From: CAZSAL01 sp964604825
GTDB taxonomy: Bacteria; Elusimicrobiota; Elusimicrobia; 2-01-FULL-59-12
NCBI GenBank assembly: GCA_964604825.1
Contig: CAZSAL010000017.1
Location: 1 to 44,632, forward strand
Reading direction: 5' to 3'
Length of the DNA stretch: 44,632 nucleotides
The translations under genes and the position numbers were made by a program. Positions 6,423 through 14,550 of the stretch are shown here, one piece after another; within the stretch, counting starts at the first letter, position 1, and every line of letters begins with the position of its first letter. The notes beneath the pieces were generated by a model that had not been told where the DNA came from, searched no databases, and saw only the letters and a program-made list of their open reading frames with translations.

Positions 6423-9048
6423 GAAAAATTCGCTGCAAATCCGGATCCTGCGGAGCAATGGCGTAAATTTCGCGCCAGACCGCGGTTATCTCAGCCATGC
6501 GGCCTAACCGCATCAGAGACGAGATCAAATTCTTACGGATCTGAACATTTGATTTATCGAAATGGGCTCCCGTGCGATAAGCCCTGGCCGCACCCGCAAC
6601 ATCGCCGCGCATAAAGCGGAGATTGCCGAGATTCATGAACATGCCCCCGGTAAAGTGGCGGTGGTTCTGGCTCCAGTGCTCATGCATCATATCGTTCTGA
6701 GGGCTGCCGCAAATTACCGCGCCCAAAGATTCTTTGTAAAGGGCCTCGGAACGGTCATACCATTGATTCGCCTTTGCCGGATTTCCTTCCTGCTTATCAA
6801 GATCGGCCAGCTGGATGCAGACCCATGCCCAGCGTTCATAGTTCGGCTCAAAAACCGGATCAATATCGTGATATTTTTGAAAATATGTGGTCGCCTGCAG
6901 CCAGTCCTTCCGAACCTGTTCAAGAAGCTTCGGGGCATCCGAGTTGCGTGCCTGATGCGCCGCGTCGTAAGCGCGCTTGTCGTCCAGACCTTTTTTCAGA
7001 TAAACGAGCCCCGCCTGATGATGCGACTGAACGTAATTAGGCGCGATTGCCCACACATCTTTGTACGCCTCCATTGCCTTGTCAAAATCACCGGCGCCCC
7101 ACCGGTCGGTATAAACATTCCCCAGAAAATAATAGGCCATGATGTAATTGGAGTTAAGATTCACCACATTTCTGTAGCTTGCTATGGCCATGTCCCAGTT
7201 CTGGCCCTTTGAGTAATAAATTCCCCTGTTATGGTAAACATCGGCCATGAAGTAACCCCAGAAAATTTTCAGAGGCCAAAGCATCAATCCAAGCACAAGA
7301 AAAGCGGGAAGCGATCTCATGCGGGATATAAGCCTGTAGAGAATCCATAGCGACCCCGCAATTGCTCCGATGAAGGATATCCAGGCGATCACCCACAACA
7401 GCAGTTCTCCGGACTGATCCGGCATGTTACCCTGCGAATCAGCAAACTGGCGGAAAATAAACACGGAAAATACTACTATTCCAATACCAAGGAGAATCCG
7501 GACGATCATCAGCCACCATGGTTCTCCTGCCGCCGGCTCCGGCTGCGCAGCGGGCTCGGAAGCCGGCATGGGATCATGCACTACCATGGCCCCGATCAGC
7601 CCGGCCAGAACCCATAGGAAAATACCCGAGGAAACAAACCGCAGGCTCACGTCCATATAATTATGGACCAGCATTCCCCAGAAAGCGGAAAGAATTCCCA
7701 GCATGTAAAAAGCCCGAGGGTCATCCAGCGTCTTCCGCCTGCCAGAGCTGGGATCACGAATGGAAATCCCTTCCGTAAACTGGCGCAGCGCACGGACACC
7801 TAGCAGCGAAAACGTTAAAATCATCCAGATAAAAATGCCGAAACCTACCAGGCCTTCATCCTGGAAAACCTCCCAATATTCGTCCTCGGCATGATCAGTC
7901 TCTGTGTTATGTTTTCCTTCGATGTGAAAAATCTGCGGCCGGCGGAACGCAGGATAAATAATCCGGAAACTGCCGACTCCATTTCCCCACACCGGATGCA
8001 TAAGCCCCATTTCCCAGGTAGAAACCCAGGTGCAGATACGAAAACGAAGCGAATCTACACGGCGGGCGGAATAGACCCCTACCCCAACACCACAAAGAAT
8101 GAGCATCAACAGCATCGCCCGGCGCACCATGCGCCGCAAACGTTCGGACTGGAACCGGGAAAAATATACGAGAACCAGCACCATAAAAAGGACAAAACTG
8201 GCGGTGTATCCAACCCACGCGCCTTTTGATTCCGTACTCATAGCGCAGAGGGTAATCAGGAAGAATAAAAGCCCCGCATAAGAAAAGTGGAATGCAGCCC
8301 AAAGGCTGAAGGCTATAAACAAAACTGTGAAAAAGGTGGAATCCCAGGACGCCAGATGAACCATCTGCAGCAGGGACTCCGACTGCCACAGGACGGCTGC
8401 GACCAGTATTGACGCCAGAGAAAACAACATCACGCTGATAGGACTTCCCTGGTGACGCTTCAGAATCAGCGCCATTACTATGGGCGTAACGATTACCAGG
8501 AAATTTCCAAAAAAGTTAGGGTTTCCAAAAGTCGAAAACACGCGGGGGCCGAAAGCCTGCCGCCAGACAAACGGGTCAACACCCGAGGTCCCCATGAAAA
8601 ACTTTGTGTCAATAAATTGAACGATCCCATACCCGACGCAAAGAATCGTGGCGGCGACGAGAAAACCGTGGAACCGCTTCAGCCGCTGAAGAGTATTAAT
8701 GGTGCATAAGGCTATGAGAGCGAAATTAATATAGAAAACCCGGCGGAGGCATTCATCAAGCAATCCCCCGTGATAAGCCGCATGGAAAAATGAAAGAAGG
8801 CCGGAAACAAGAGAAGCGATGAAGGGCAAGGCCACCGGCCAATATTTTCGCATTGACCATTCCCCTTCGCTTAACATGCCGGCATACCACACCGCCATGA
8901 CGAAAGTTCCGGCCATCTGAACGATAGTGATCTTTACCTGCGCGGAATCGTATGTGTGCAGATAAAACGCGGCCGATGTCAGGAAATACAAAAACGGCAG
9001 AGCATAACTCAGAAAACGGCTGGATAAACGTGCGGTAGACTGATCCAT
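6391..9048 (-). CDS. O-antigen ligase-like (Wzy_C) membrane protein with TPR repeats, paralogue of the next gene
   Basis: 885 residues, built like the adjacent 779-residue protein. A polytopic N-terminal region has STFGNPNFFGNFL (about 172-184), then 'HPVWGNGVGSFRIIYP' and a loop with an H-N-T-E...E-Y-W-E-V-F-Q-D-E-G-L-V-G-F-G-pattern equivalent to the ligase's second signature. After a second hydrophobic block (about 520-605) come TPR-like repeats ('YYSKGQNWDMAIASYRNVV', 'AGDFDKAMEAYKDVW', 'GDVAGAARAYRTGAHFD'). It starts one nucleotide after the PorV-family gene stops and overlaps the following ligase by 32 nt, so the three genes form one unit. The two ligases are clearly a tandem duplication followed by divergence. 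Substrate unknown. Confidence 0.85.
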   Translation of the reverse strand: MDQSTARLSSRFLSYALPFLYFLTSAAFYLHTYDSAQVKITIVQMAGTFVMAVWYAGMLSEGEWSMRKYWPVALPFIASLVSGLLSFFHAAYHGGLLDECLRRVFYINFALIALCTINTLQRLKRFHGFLVAATILCVGYGIVQFIDTKFFMGTSGVDPFVWRQAFGPRVFSTFGNPNFFGNFLVIVTPIVMALILKRHQGSPISVMLFSLASILVAAVLWQSESLLQMVHLASWDSTFFTVLFIAFSLWAAFHFSYAGLLFFLITLCAMSTESKGAWVGYTASFVLFMVLVLVYFSRFQSERLRRMVRRAMLLMLILCGVGVGVYSARRVDSLRFRICTWVSTWEMGLMHPVWGNGVGSFRIIYPAFRRPQIFHIEGKHNTETDHAEDEYWEVFQDEGLVGFGIFIWMILTFSLLGVRALRQFTEGISIRDPSSGRRKTLDDPRAFYMLGILSAFWGMLVHNYMDVSLRFVSSGIFLWVLAGLIGAMVVHDPMPASEPAAQPEPAAGEPWWLMIVRILLGIGIVVFSVFIFRQFADSQGNMPDQSGELLLWVIAWISFIGAIAGSLWILYRLISRMRSLPAFLVLGLMLWPLKIFWGYFMADVYHNRGIYYSKGQNWDMAIASYRNVVNLNSNYIMAYYFLGNVYTDRWGAGDFDKAMEAYKDVWAIAPNYVQSHHQAGLVYLKKGLDDKRAYDAAHQARNSDAPKLLEQVRKDWLQATTYFQKYHDIDPVFEPNYERWAWVCIQLADLDKQEGNPAKANQWYDRSEALYKESLGAVICGSPQNDMMHEHWSQNHRHFTGGMFMNLGNLRFMRGDVAGAARAYRTGAHFDKSNVQIRKNLISSLMRLGRMAEITAVWREIYAIAPQDPDLQRIFHGAPSPASHP

Positions 9049-9049
9049 A

Positions 9050-10024
9050 TCAATTCATCAAGTAAGGTTTATCGTGCTTAAATCTGTAGTTGACTGTCAA
9101 GCTGTGCGTCATTCCCAGATCACCCAACGGAACAAAGGCATACTCAAAAGACCATTTCGTCCAGCGAATTCCGAATCCTGTTGAAAAACCGGAGAGACTT
9201 CCGTAATCCTGCTTCGTAAATTCATAACGGTAGCCCAGGCGGATGGAAAATATTTTTACCGGAGTTACCTCTGCGCCGAAATCGAGTTCGCCGCTCGAAT
9301 CCTGCCGCTTAACGAAATCCCCGCTGACGAACCACTGCGCAAAAGGCTGGCCGGATAATCCCAGACGCAGAGACCAGGGCAGCTGAACATAAGCGTCGCT
9401 GAATCTGCCGGCAAATCCAAGGTTTTGAACTACGGCAGCCGCGTTCCAGAGACGGTCACCCTCACCCTGATAAATAAGTCCGGCATCGGCAATCCCGCCG
9501 CTGGAACTGGCATCGTACAGTGATTCCCTTATCATCTTCAAATTCCCCCCGACATAGAAGCCGTCGGCGACAGGACCGGCTAAGCCTAATCCGAGCAACA
9601 TATCGTAAGTGGAAAAGGAATCACCTTGAACAAACCCATCGCCTGTCGACTGAAGGGTGGCTACGGTACTGTCTATATTCCCTACCCGCAGATAATTTGC
9701 CAGTATTCCCCAGCTGATCCCGTTATCCCTCTTGGCCTCGCCGTAAGCCAGACCTTCCTCCGTGACATCATTGATGTAATTCAAATGCTGAAAAGACACC
9801 TGCGAAACGATTAAGGTGGCAAGCGAAGCGGGATTATAAGGGAGGGCTTCAATATCATTCGGCACGGAAGAAAATGCGTTGCCCATAGCGGCCGCGCGCG
9901 CTCCCGTCGGCAATTCCAGAAACGTGAAGCCCGCGGTCCCACTATAGCTTCCGGCGAAAAGAGGAGAGGTGCTCCCGATAACGGCTATGGCGAGCCAGCT
10001 ACGATGATTAAAAAATCGAGTCAC
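9050..10024 (-). CDS. PorV/PorQ-family outer-membrane beta-barrel protein
   Basis: About 324 residues from a GTG at 10024. This start gives a clean signal peptide (TRFFNHRSWLAIAVIGS then SPLFA, cleavage before GSYSG). The longer frame has only a TTG that abuts the tRNA. The mature N-terminus carries the PorV/UPF0164 signature FLELPTGARAAAMGNAF..PNDIEALPYNPASLA. The rest is alternating beta-strands ('SIRLGYRYEF', 'TGFGIRWTKWSFEYAF') and ends in a short polar tail. In Bacteroidota PorV carries type IX substrates at the outer membrane. In other phyla the family is widespread and its roles are mostly unknown. It heads the operon with the two ligase-like proteins. The ribosome site is weak. Confidence 0.8.
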   Translation of the reverse strand: MTRFFNHRSWLAIAVIGSTSPLFAGSYSGTAGFTFLELPTGARAAAMGNAFSSVPNDIEALPYNPASLATLIVSQVSFQHLNYINDVTEEGLAYGEAKRDNGISWGILANYLRVGNIDSTVATLQSTGDGFVQGDSFSTYDMLLGLGLAGPVADGFYVGGNLKMIRESLYDASSSGGIADAGLIYQGEGDRLWNAAAVVQNLGFAGRFSDAYVQLPWSLRLGLSGQPFAQWFVSGDFVKRQDSSGELDFGAEVTPVKIFSIRLGYRYEFTKQDYGSLSGFSTGFGIRWTKWSFEYAFVPLGDLGMTHSLTVNYRFKHDKPYLMN

Positions 10025-10041
10025 ATTCTCACAACTATAGA

Positions 10042-10070
10042 TGTATACCAGACCCTTTTCCTTAATGCAA
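10042..10070 (-). promoter_or_regulatory. Candidate promoter of the PorV-ligase operon
   Basis: TTGCAT (-35, 10065-10070) and TATACA (-10, 10042-10047) are separated by exactly 17 nt, between the tRNA-Thr 3' end and the GTG start at 10024. It predicts a leader of only about 10-15 nt. The operon could also be read through from the tRNA. Confidence 0.5.
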
Positions 10071-10074
10071 TAGG

Positions 10075-10980
10075 CTACCAAAAACAAAAGCCGGGGATGG
10101 GACTCGAACCCACGACCACCTGTTTACGAAACAGGTGCTCTACCAACTGAGCTACCCCGGCGTAAAATTCGTTCGGATTGAATTTACGATGGAATTTGAT
10201 ACACCAGCGACAGACATTCGGCATAACCAGTTCATCTGGTTTCTTGCCGCTGATCAACGGCTCTAAGAACCTGACCAACACCTCACTAAGTGGCACGTAA
10301 CGGCTGCGTCCCGTCTTCGAATGAGCGGTGAACAGTCTTCGTGCGGTTATTGAAACATCTGCAACTCGAAGGTTCATGATCTCGCCCAATCTCATTCCGG
10401 TCAACAGGGCTACCACATAATAAGGCCACAAGACAGTATCCCGCGCCAGGATCGGCGTTAGGATTTTCTCTTCATAGGGATAAAAGAATCGTACCCTTCC
10501 CCTTGGCACCTGCTTCATCGGCAAGTCACAGGCCGGACTGTCACCCCGGTACTTATTGGCCTTCCGAAACCAATTAAAGATCGACTTCGTGAGCGCAAGG
10601 TAGTGATTCAGAGTCACATCACCGACCCGTCGTTCGGATTTGATCCAGTGCAGACAAGCCTCAACATTTTGAGCCGTTATAGTTCGGATCGACTTATCCT
10701 TAAAGAACTGAACCGGAATCGCGACGTGGCAAACATTATTTTTCCAGGTCCGCTTGTGCTTTTTAGAGTTTTCAAGGAACTCATTCCCTACTTCACGAAA
10801 AGTTAAATCTCGAATCGCCTGTTCAGGATACAAACCGATTTGGGCTGCCCTATCGCGAGCCTGCCGCTCGGCTTCCTTAGCCTGGGCAGCGACGCGATAA
10901 CCGCCGCAGAAATAACTTTTCCCCTTTCGGGTGAAGCGGAAGAACCATTTCTTCGTGCGTGGATCAAGTCGTATAGGCAT
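10075..10980 (-). pseudogene. Tyrosine recombinase/phage-type integrase, C-terminally truncated at tRNA-Thr
   Basis: The ATG at 10980 has an excellent AGGAGG site 5 nt upstream. The N-terminal Arm/SAM-like part (about 1-165) and the start of the catalytic domain are present: Arg I in ALLTGMRLGEIMNLR and the beta-2/3 lysine in HSKTGRSRYVPLSE. The second catalytic box (H-x-x-R with the following H/W) and the tyrosine nucleophile are absent. After about residue 265 (near 10185) homology stops, and the frame simply runs through the tRNA-Thr gene, whose antisense-like translation makes up the last 29 residues. It cannot be catalytically complete. This is a typical relic of an element that used this chromosomal site, though integrases more often lie at the tRNA 3' side. 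Confidence 0.8.
10089..10161 (-). tRNA. tRNA-Thr (anticodon CGT)
   Basis: A full cloverleaf can be drawn: acceptor GCCGGGG/CCCCGGC, D-arm GCTC/GAGC, anticodon stem CCTGT/ACAGG with loop TTCGTAA (anticodon CGT, codon ACG), and T-arm GTGGG-TTCGAGT-CCCAT (with one G:T pair). The discriminator is T, and CCA is not encoded. A decayed tyrosine recombinase ends directly against its 5' side. Confidence 0.95.
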
Positions 10981-11028
10981 TTTGCCTCCTATCCGCTCGA
11001 AACCCGCTGCGCTTTCCGATGCATGCCA

Positions 11029-11244
11029 TTATAGAAAAGAATTTTGTTCTTCGCCTCGGACGGAGTGGTCCAATTCCATTCGATCGAAATGCCAAAGACG
11101 TCCAACTTTGTAAGCAGGAATTTTCTTATCTTCTGCCCAGACATAAATGGTCTTGGGGCTTAAACCAAGATAATTAGCTGGAAACTCTTCGGTCCCATTG
11201 CATGTGAAGTAACTATCGCGACCCAATTCTGAAATTAAAAACAA
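11029..11244 (-). CDS. Excisionase/MerR-type HTH small protein
   Basis: About 60-71 residues. The C-terminal two-thirds is a standard 'helix-turn-helix 17' excisionase-type domain: YLGLSPKTIYVWAEDKKIP, AYKVGRLWHFDRMELD. Such proteins bind DNA beside recombination sites or act as small regulators. The first ~28 residues do not match the usual L-T-V-E-E-A-A lead-in, and the only start in frame is a TTG (11244) overlapping the ATPase stop by 10 nt. The 5' end may therefore be mutated or frameshifted. It lies 48 nt before the truncated integrase on the same strand, as expected for an xis-int pair. Confidence 0.6.
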   Translation of the reverse strand: MFLISELGRDSYFTCNGTEEFPANYLGLSPKTIYVWAEDKKIPAYKVGRLWHFDRMELDHSVRGEEQNSFL

Positions 11245-12491
11245 TTATACGGAAGGGCGGTGATCCGGTCGTTTAAGGCCTGTGGTCTGCCGCATCGGCA
11301 AATGAGGTATCCCTGCGCAGCCTGCCGGGGATGTTCCTGCAGGAAGGTCATAAGATGGCGAGCGTCCGATAGACTGGGATTCCCTGTCCACTTGACCTCG
11401 ATCGGCGTCAGCATGAGATCACGCTCGATGATGAAATCAACCTCGGCTCCGCCTTTGGTCCTCAGATAATGCAGTTTTCCCGAACCAAGGTACTGCAGCC
11501 GCTTCCAGAGCTCAATACCGACAAACTGCTCAAAGACGGATCCTGGATTGGCAAGAACCGTCGATTCATTCACCGCAAGTTCCGCCGCCGCATGCCGAAC
11601 GCCAAGATCGAAAAAGAAGAACCGCTCAGTCGACAGAACGCTCTTGCGCGGGCTCCCGGAAAACGCCGTCACCCGAAAACCGAGAAACATGTCTTCGAGC
11701 AATTGATAATAACTCTTAACCGTGGGCAGGCTCACGCCGGCTTCTTTAGAGACAGCCGCGTAATTGATGAGCTGCCCGGACTCCGAAGCCGCCAGCTTTA
11801 GAAAGCGCGCGAATGCACCCCAGTCCTTGACCAGCGCCTCACGCCGAAGTTCTTCCTCAAGATAAACGTAACAGTAGGTTCGTAAAAGATCCGCGCGCAA
11901 ATCCGGCGGCGCGATGGCCAAGCCGGGAAGTTCGCCAAACGCCATACGCTCGACTAAATCCACAGGAGGCCACCAGGATTCTTTCACACTGGCTTTTGCC
12001 TGGATCGCAGGAAAAGGTAAAGGAGATCGCCCTGCGGCGTCCGATGCGGACAGTCCCGGGAATGGCCGCTCAGCCAGGGTCAGAGGATAGAGATGATGAA
12101 CAATCGCCCGTCCCGGGAGAAGATTGGCGCCTGTCAGACGAAGTTTACGCGCGGAGCTGCCGCAGAGGATAAATCGCCAGCGGGATTTGTCTGAATCGTA
12201 GAGATGCTGTACGGAATCAAAGAGAGCCGGAACGTTCTGCGCTTCATCGATCACGACAATGCAGGGTTCGGACTTTGTTGGCAGCGAACGGCATTCGGCA
12301 ATTAAGCGCTCCGGATGGCGGAGGTATTCTGACCGCTGGCCCGGATCGGAAAAATCCAGGCGGATAACGGCGTTTGGAACAAGCTTAGACAAAAGCGTGG
12401 ATTTACCCGTCTGCCGCGCACCAAAAATGATATGGACATAGGGAGACTCCAGTTTCTTAGCCCAAGTCTGTTCAACAAGTCGACTATACAT
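11235..12491 (-). CDS. AAA-type ATPase with C-terminal DUF4143 (nuclease-like) domain
   Basis: About 418 residues from the ATG at 12491. A TTG further up coincides with the predicted -35 box and is rejected. The N-terminal ATPase has Walker A GARQTGKST and Walker B CIVVIDEAQNVPALF. The middle contains winged-helix-like 'YAAVSKEAGVSLPTVKSYY'. The C-terminal DUF4143 has 'KRLQYLGSGKLHYLRTKGG' followed by AEVDFIIE and PIEVKW, an E..D..ExK arrangement as in restriction-endonuclease folds. This family is abundant, often mobile, and of uncertain function; it is sometimes toxin-antitoxin-like or defence-linked. Here it sits between the int/xis remnants and hipBA, inside the presumed island. Confidence 0.85.
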   Translation of the reverse strand: MYSRLVEQTWAKKLESPYVHIIFGARQTGKSTLLSKLVPNAVIRLDFSDPGQRSEYLRHPERLIAECRSLPTKSEPCIVVIDEAQNVPALFDSVQHLYDSDKSRWRFILCGSSARKLRLTGANLLPGRAIVHHLYPLTLAERPFPGLSASDAAGRSPLPFPAIQAKASVKESWWPPVDLVERMAFGELPGLAIAPPDLRADLLRTYCYVYLEEELRREALVKDWGAFARFLKLAASESGQLINYAAVSKEAGVSLPTVKSYYQLLEDMFLGFRVTAFSGSPRKSVLSTERFFFFDLGVRHAAAELAVNESTVLANPGSVFEQFVGIELWKRLQYLGSGKLHYLRTKGGAEVDFIIERDLMLTPIEVKWTGNPSLSDARHLMTFLQEHPRQAAQGYLICRCGRPQALNDRITALPYNCF

Positions 12492-12501
12492 ATATATACA
12501 T

Positions 12502-12530
12502 TTATAATAGTTGAGCCATAATAAAGTCAA
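12502..12530 (-). promoter_or_regulatory. Candidate promoter of the DUF4143 ATPase gene
   Basis: TTGACT (-35, 12525-12530) lies 17 nt from TTATAA (-10, 12502-12507), followed by an AT-rich stretch and the ATG at 12491. The predicted start of transcription is only a few nucleotides from the ATG, as for hipB. The -35 word is identical to that of the hipB promoter. Confidence 0.5.
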
Positions 12531-12547
12531 TAGTTCGAATCAAATCA

Positions 12548-12627
12548 TCCAAAATGTTACCGAACGATAGATCGTCAACTCATTCAAAATGTTCATTCAA
12601 AATGTTACCGAAGCCCCAGCCTGGGGC
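12548..12627. repeat. Clustered short direct repeats plus palindrome between ATPase and hipA
   Basis: Three copies of an AAAATGTT-containing word lie at 12548-12566, 12580-12592 and 12593-12612; the first and third share CAAAATGTTACCGAA. They are followed directly by the 15-nt palindrome GCCCCAG-C-CTGGGGC (12613-12627) and a T7 run at 12633-12639. Multiple short terminal repeats of this kind occur at ends of IS21-type and other insertion sequences, so this may be an IS scar; no transposase is present. The rest of the 290-nt gap between the ATPase start and the hipA stop shows no gene. Confidence 0.5.
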
Positions 12628-12780
12628 CATGATTTTTTTGCCCTGGTTGGACCGACTTCTATGGGTCCTCTTTTTTGGGTTACAGTTTGGGCGGTAGTTT
12701 TCCCCGGGAAGAGCGGATATAAACGTCAGGAGATTTATTGGATGGTAATGTGCGGAAGGGTGCAGGTAGGGGCCCGAAAT

Positions 12781-14082
12781 TTATTGAGTTTTGAAGCGCT
12801 CAGTCTGCTGGAGAATTCCCCCGAGCGTCGCTTCGTAAAGATCGGAAGGAAAACCTTTGGGAAGGCGGAGGCCTGAGGTTCGAAGTACATCGACCCGAGC
12901 CAGGAGGTCGTCCAGAATCCTCTGCATCACCCGGGAGTCAAAAGCGCAGCGTTTGGCCGTTTCAAACCAGTGCCGACGCTGAATGCTGCGCATATCGTAA
13001 TGGCGTGAATCGCCGATGGCCATGGCAAATTTGACTTGTTTCCAAGGAATCTCGTTTTTTCGAACCGCAGGCCAGACGGTGAGAATATCGTAGAGCGGCG
13101 CAAGTCGAAAGCCGGTTCGGGTCAGATGAATGCTGAAGTTTTTGGCGTGTCCATCGATGGCTCCCAGGAGGAAATACACCAGCTGCGCCCGCATGAGAGT
13201 CGAGCGGTCCTCTTCCCTATGGTCGGATCCATCCAGAAAACGCATCAGGACACGGAGCCCCGGCCCTCCGTGCGATTCGTACTTGCGGGCGGAGGGGACC
13301 CTCAGAGCCTGGCAAAGGTCTTCCTGTACGATGCGATGCAGCCGCTTTCGGTTCGATGACCACCGCCGGTCAAAACGCTCGACAACCAGGCTCGGAACAG
13401 AATGAAACGTGTGCATCTGTGCGCTGGCTACGGAAAGCCCCAGCGCTCTGGTCAGCGCCAGGCAAAGCCATTCGTTGGCAACGCTCGATGTAAGATCCAC
13501 CCCATTGGGAAGTTTTCCAATCGGCGGTTTGAAGATATGAGTCGTCGGAGTCGAGCCTTCAGGAATGGCCCATTGGTTTTCGAGTTTCAGGAAGGCCGTT
13601 TTGTGCTGCGCTCCCGCAATGGAAATTCGGAATGGTTCTTCCTCCGATCCCTGGGGGAGGACCACGAGCCCCTGGAGGATGGCGGCGATGCGTTTGGCGC
13701 CGATCGGTTGACCCGAAACGGGTTTCCGAGCAGGAGGCGGATCTCCCTCCGGAATGAGCTGAAGCGCTCCAATGCAGTCGCGGCCGATCACCCGCAGGAG
13801 CTCAAACACCGACGCATCGGCGGCACCGGTGGTCTGCGCGATCCTTCTCCGGATATCCGCCGTATCCGGAAGCAAATTGTCAAAAAATGCCAACGGCCTG
13901 TCATCCCCGTAGCGTTCTTCGCGCAGCGGAAGACTGAGCGAGATGGGGATGGCCTGTGGCCTTGATAACCAATCTTCGTGGTAAGTAAAAATAAGCCGGC
14001 CTGACGCCTCCCGTTCGAGGGTTCCCACGCGGGAAGCGTTCATAAAGACCTGGAGGTGGCGGGCCGAGCGGGGACGGCTCAT
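12781..14082 (-). CDS. hipA: HipA-type serine/threonine kinase toxin
   Basis: 433 residues, full length. Family members phosphorylate a host target (GltX in E. coli) and stall growth. Visible parts are the N-terminal subdomain with 'FFDNLLPD', the phosphorylation/Gly-rich loop ISIAGAQHKTAFL (S154 equivalent to E. coli S150), VERFDR, VQEDLCQAL, the catalytic loop AIDGHAKNFS (D310, N315) and the metal-binding LAPLYDI (D332). All key residues are present, so the kinase should be active. It overlaps hipB as ATGA (14079-14082), giving coupled synthesis with the antitoxin first. It belongs to the accessory island beside tRNA-Thr. Confidence 0.93.
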   Translation of the reverse strand: MSRPRSARHLQVFMNASRVGTLEREASGRLIFTYHEDWLSRPQAIPISLSLPLREERYGDDRPLAFFDNLLPDTADIRRRIAQTTGAADASVFELLRVIGRDCIGALQLIPEGDPPPARKPVSGQPIGAKRIAAILQGLVVLPQGSEEEPFRISIAGAQHKTAFLKLENQWAIPEGSTPTTHIFKPPIGKLPNGVDLTSSVANEWLCLALTRALGLSVASAQMHTFHSVPSLVVERFDRRWSSNRKRLHRIVQEDLCQALRVPSARKYESHGGPGLRVLMRFLDGSDHREEDRSTLMRAQLVYFLLGAIDGHAKNFSIHLTRTGFRLAPLYDILTVWPAVRKNEIPWKQVKFAMAIGDSRHYDMRSIQRRHWFETAKRCAFDSRVMQRILDDLLARVDVLRTSGLRLPKGFPSDLYEATLGGILQQTERFKTQ

Positions 14083-14333
14083 CGGGGCGGATGGCTCCGG
14101 CCGGATGCCAGGCGCTGGCGAACCGAAAGCTCCAGATCCAGCGCAGCCAGAAGACGAAAGATCGTCCCCAGCCGAACCCCTTCCGCGCCATTTTCAATGG
14201 CGGACAGGTTTTCCTGCTTGACCCCCGAGCGGCGCCCCAACTCCTCCTGAGACCACCCGAACAGTTTTCGGCGCCGCCGCAGGGACTCTCCGATTTGAGC
14301 CACCGTACGTGCGGTGATTAAAAAGTTCTTCAT
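14079..14333 (-). CDS. hipB: HipB-type XRE antitoxin/repressor
   Basis: 84 residues. One XRE helix-turn-helix, SLRRRRKLFGWSQEELGRR then SGVKQENLSAIENG and 'RLGTIFRLLAALDLEL', covers most of the protein. HipB neutralises HipA and represses its own operon by binding TATCC-N8-GGATA sites. Two exact copies of that site lie immediately upstream (14344-14361 and 14371-14388), the one nearest the gene overlapping the -10. No ribosome site precedes the ATG, and the predicted transcript starts at or next to the ATG, so translation may be leaderless. Confidence 0.93.
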   Translation of the reverse strand: MKNFLITARTVAQIGESLRRRRKLFGWSQEELGRRSGVKQENLSAIENGAEGVRLGTIFRLLAALDLELSVRQRLASGRSHPPR

Positions 14334-14339
14334 GGAGGG

Positions 14340-14388
14340 AGTCTATCCCTTTTATGGGATAAAGTCAATATATCCTTTTAATGGGATA
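14340..14388 (-). promoter_or_regulatory. hipBA promoter with two HipB operators
   Basis: TTGACT (-35, 14363-14368), a 17-nt spacer, then TAGACT (-10, 14340-14345), 6 nt before the hipB ATG. Operator O1 at 14344-14361 and O2 at 14371-14388 both match TATCC-N8-GGATA exactly, 27 bp centre to centre. O1 covers the spacer and -10; O2 lies just upstream of the -35. This is the arrangement expected for cooperative autorepression by HipB/HipAB. Confidence 0.85.
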
Positions 14389-14550
14389 AATTTTCCCAAC
14401 GGGGCTGAGCTAACCAGCTAATTTCTGCTGCAAGTTGACCTTGGTGGGATCGAGCCCGAATGGATTTACGAAGGAAGGCCTCCCCGCGGGGGAAAAACCT
14501 GCAGGCAATTTTCACCGCAACCAAAAAGCTTAAAAAGTTAAAATAAACTC

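Noticed and set aside
9050..10087. A longer start for the PorV-family gene at 10087
   Set aside because: It needs a TTG touching the tRNA-Thr 3' end and covers the likely promoter; the GTG at 10024 gives a normal signal peptide.
10089..10161. Second copy of the tRNA-Thr 3' end as the far att site of the island
   Set aside because: I looked for a repeat of the GTTCGAGTCCCAT/acceptor words up to about 15 kb and found none, so the far boundary stays undefined.
12589..12876. Plus-strand 95-codon frame in the gap before hipA
   Set aside because: It overlaps the 3' end of hipA, starts inside the short-repeat cluster, and shows no family pattern or ribosome site.
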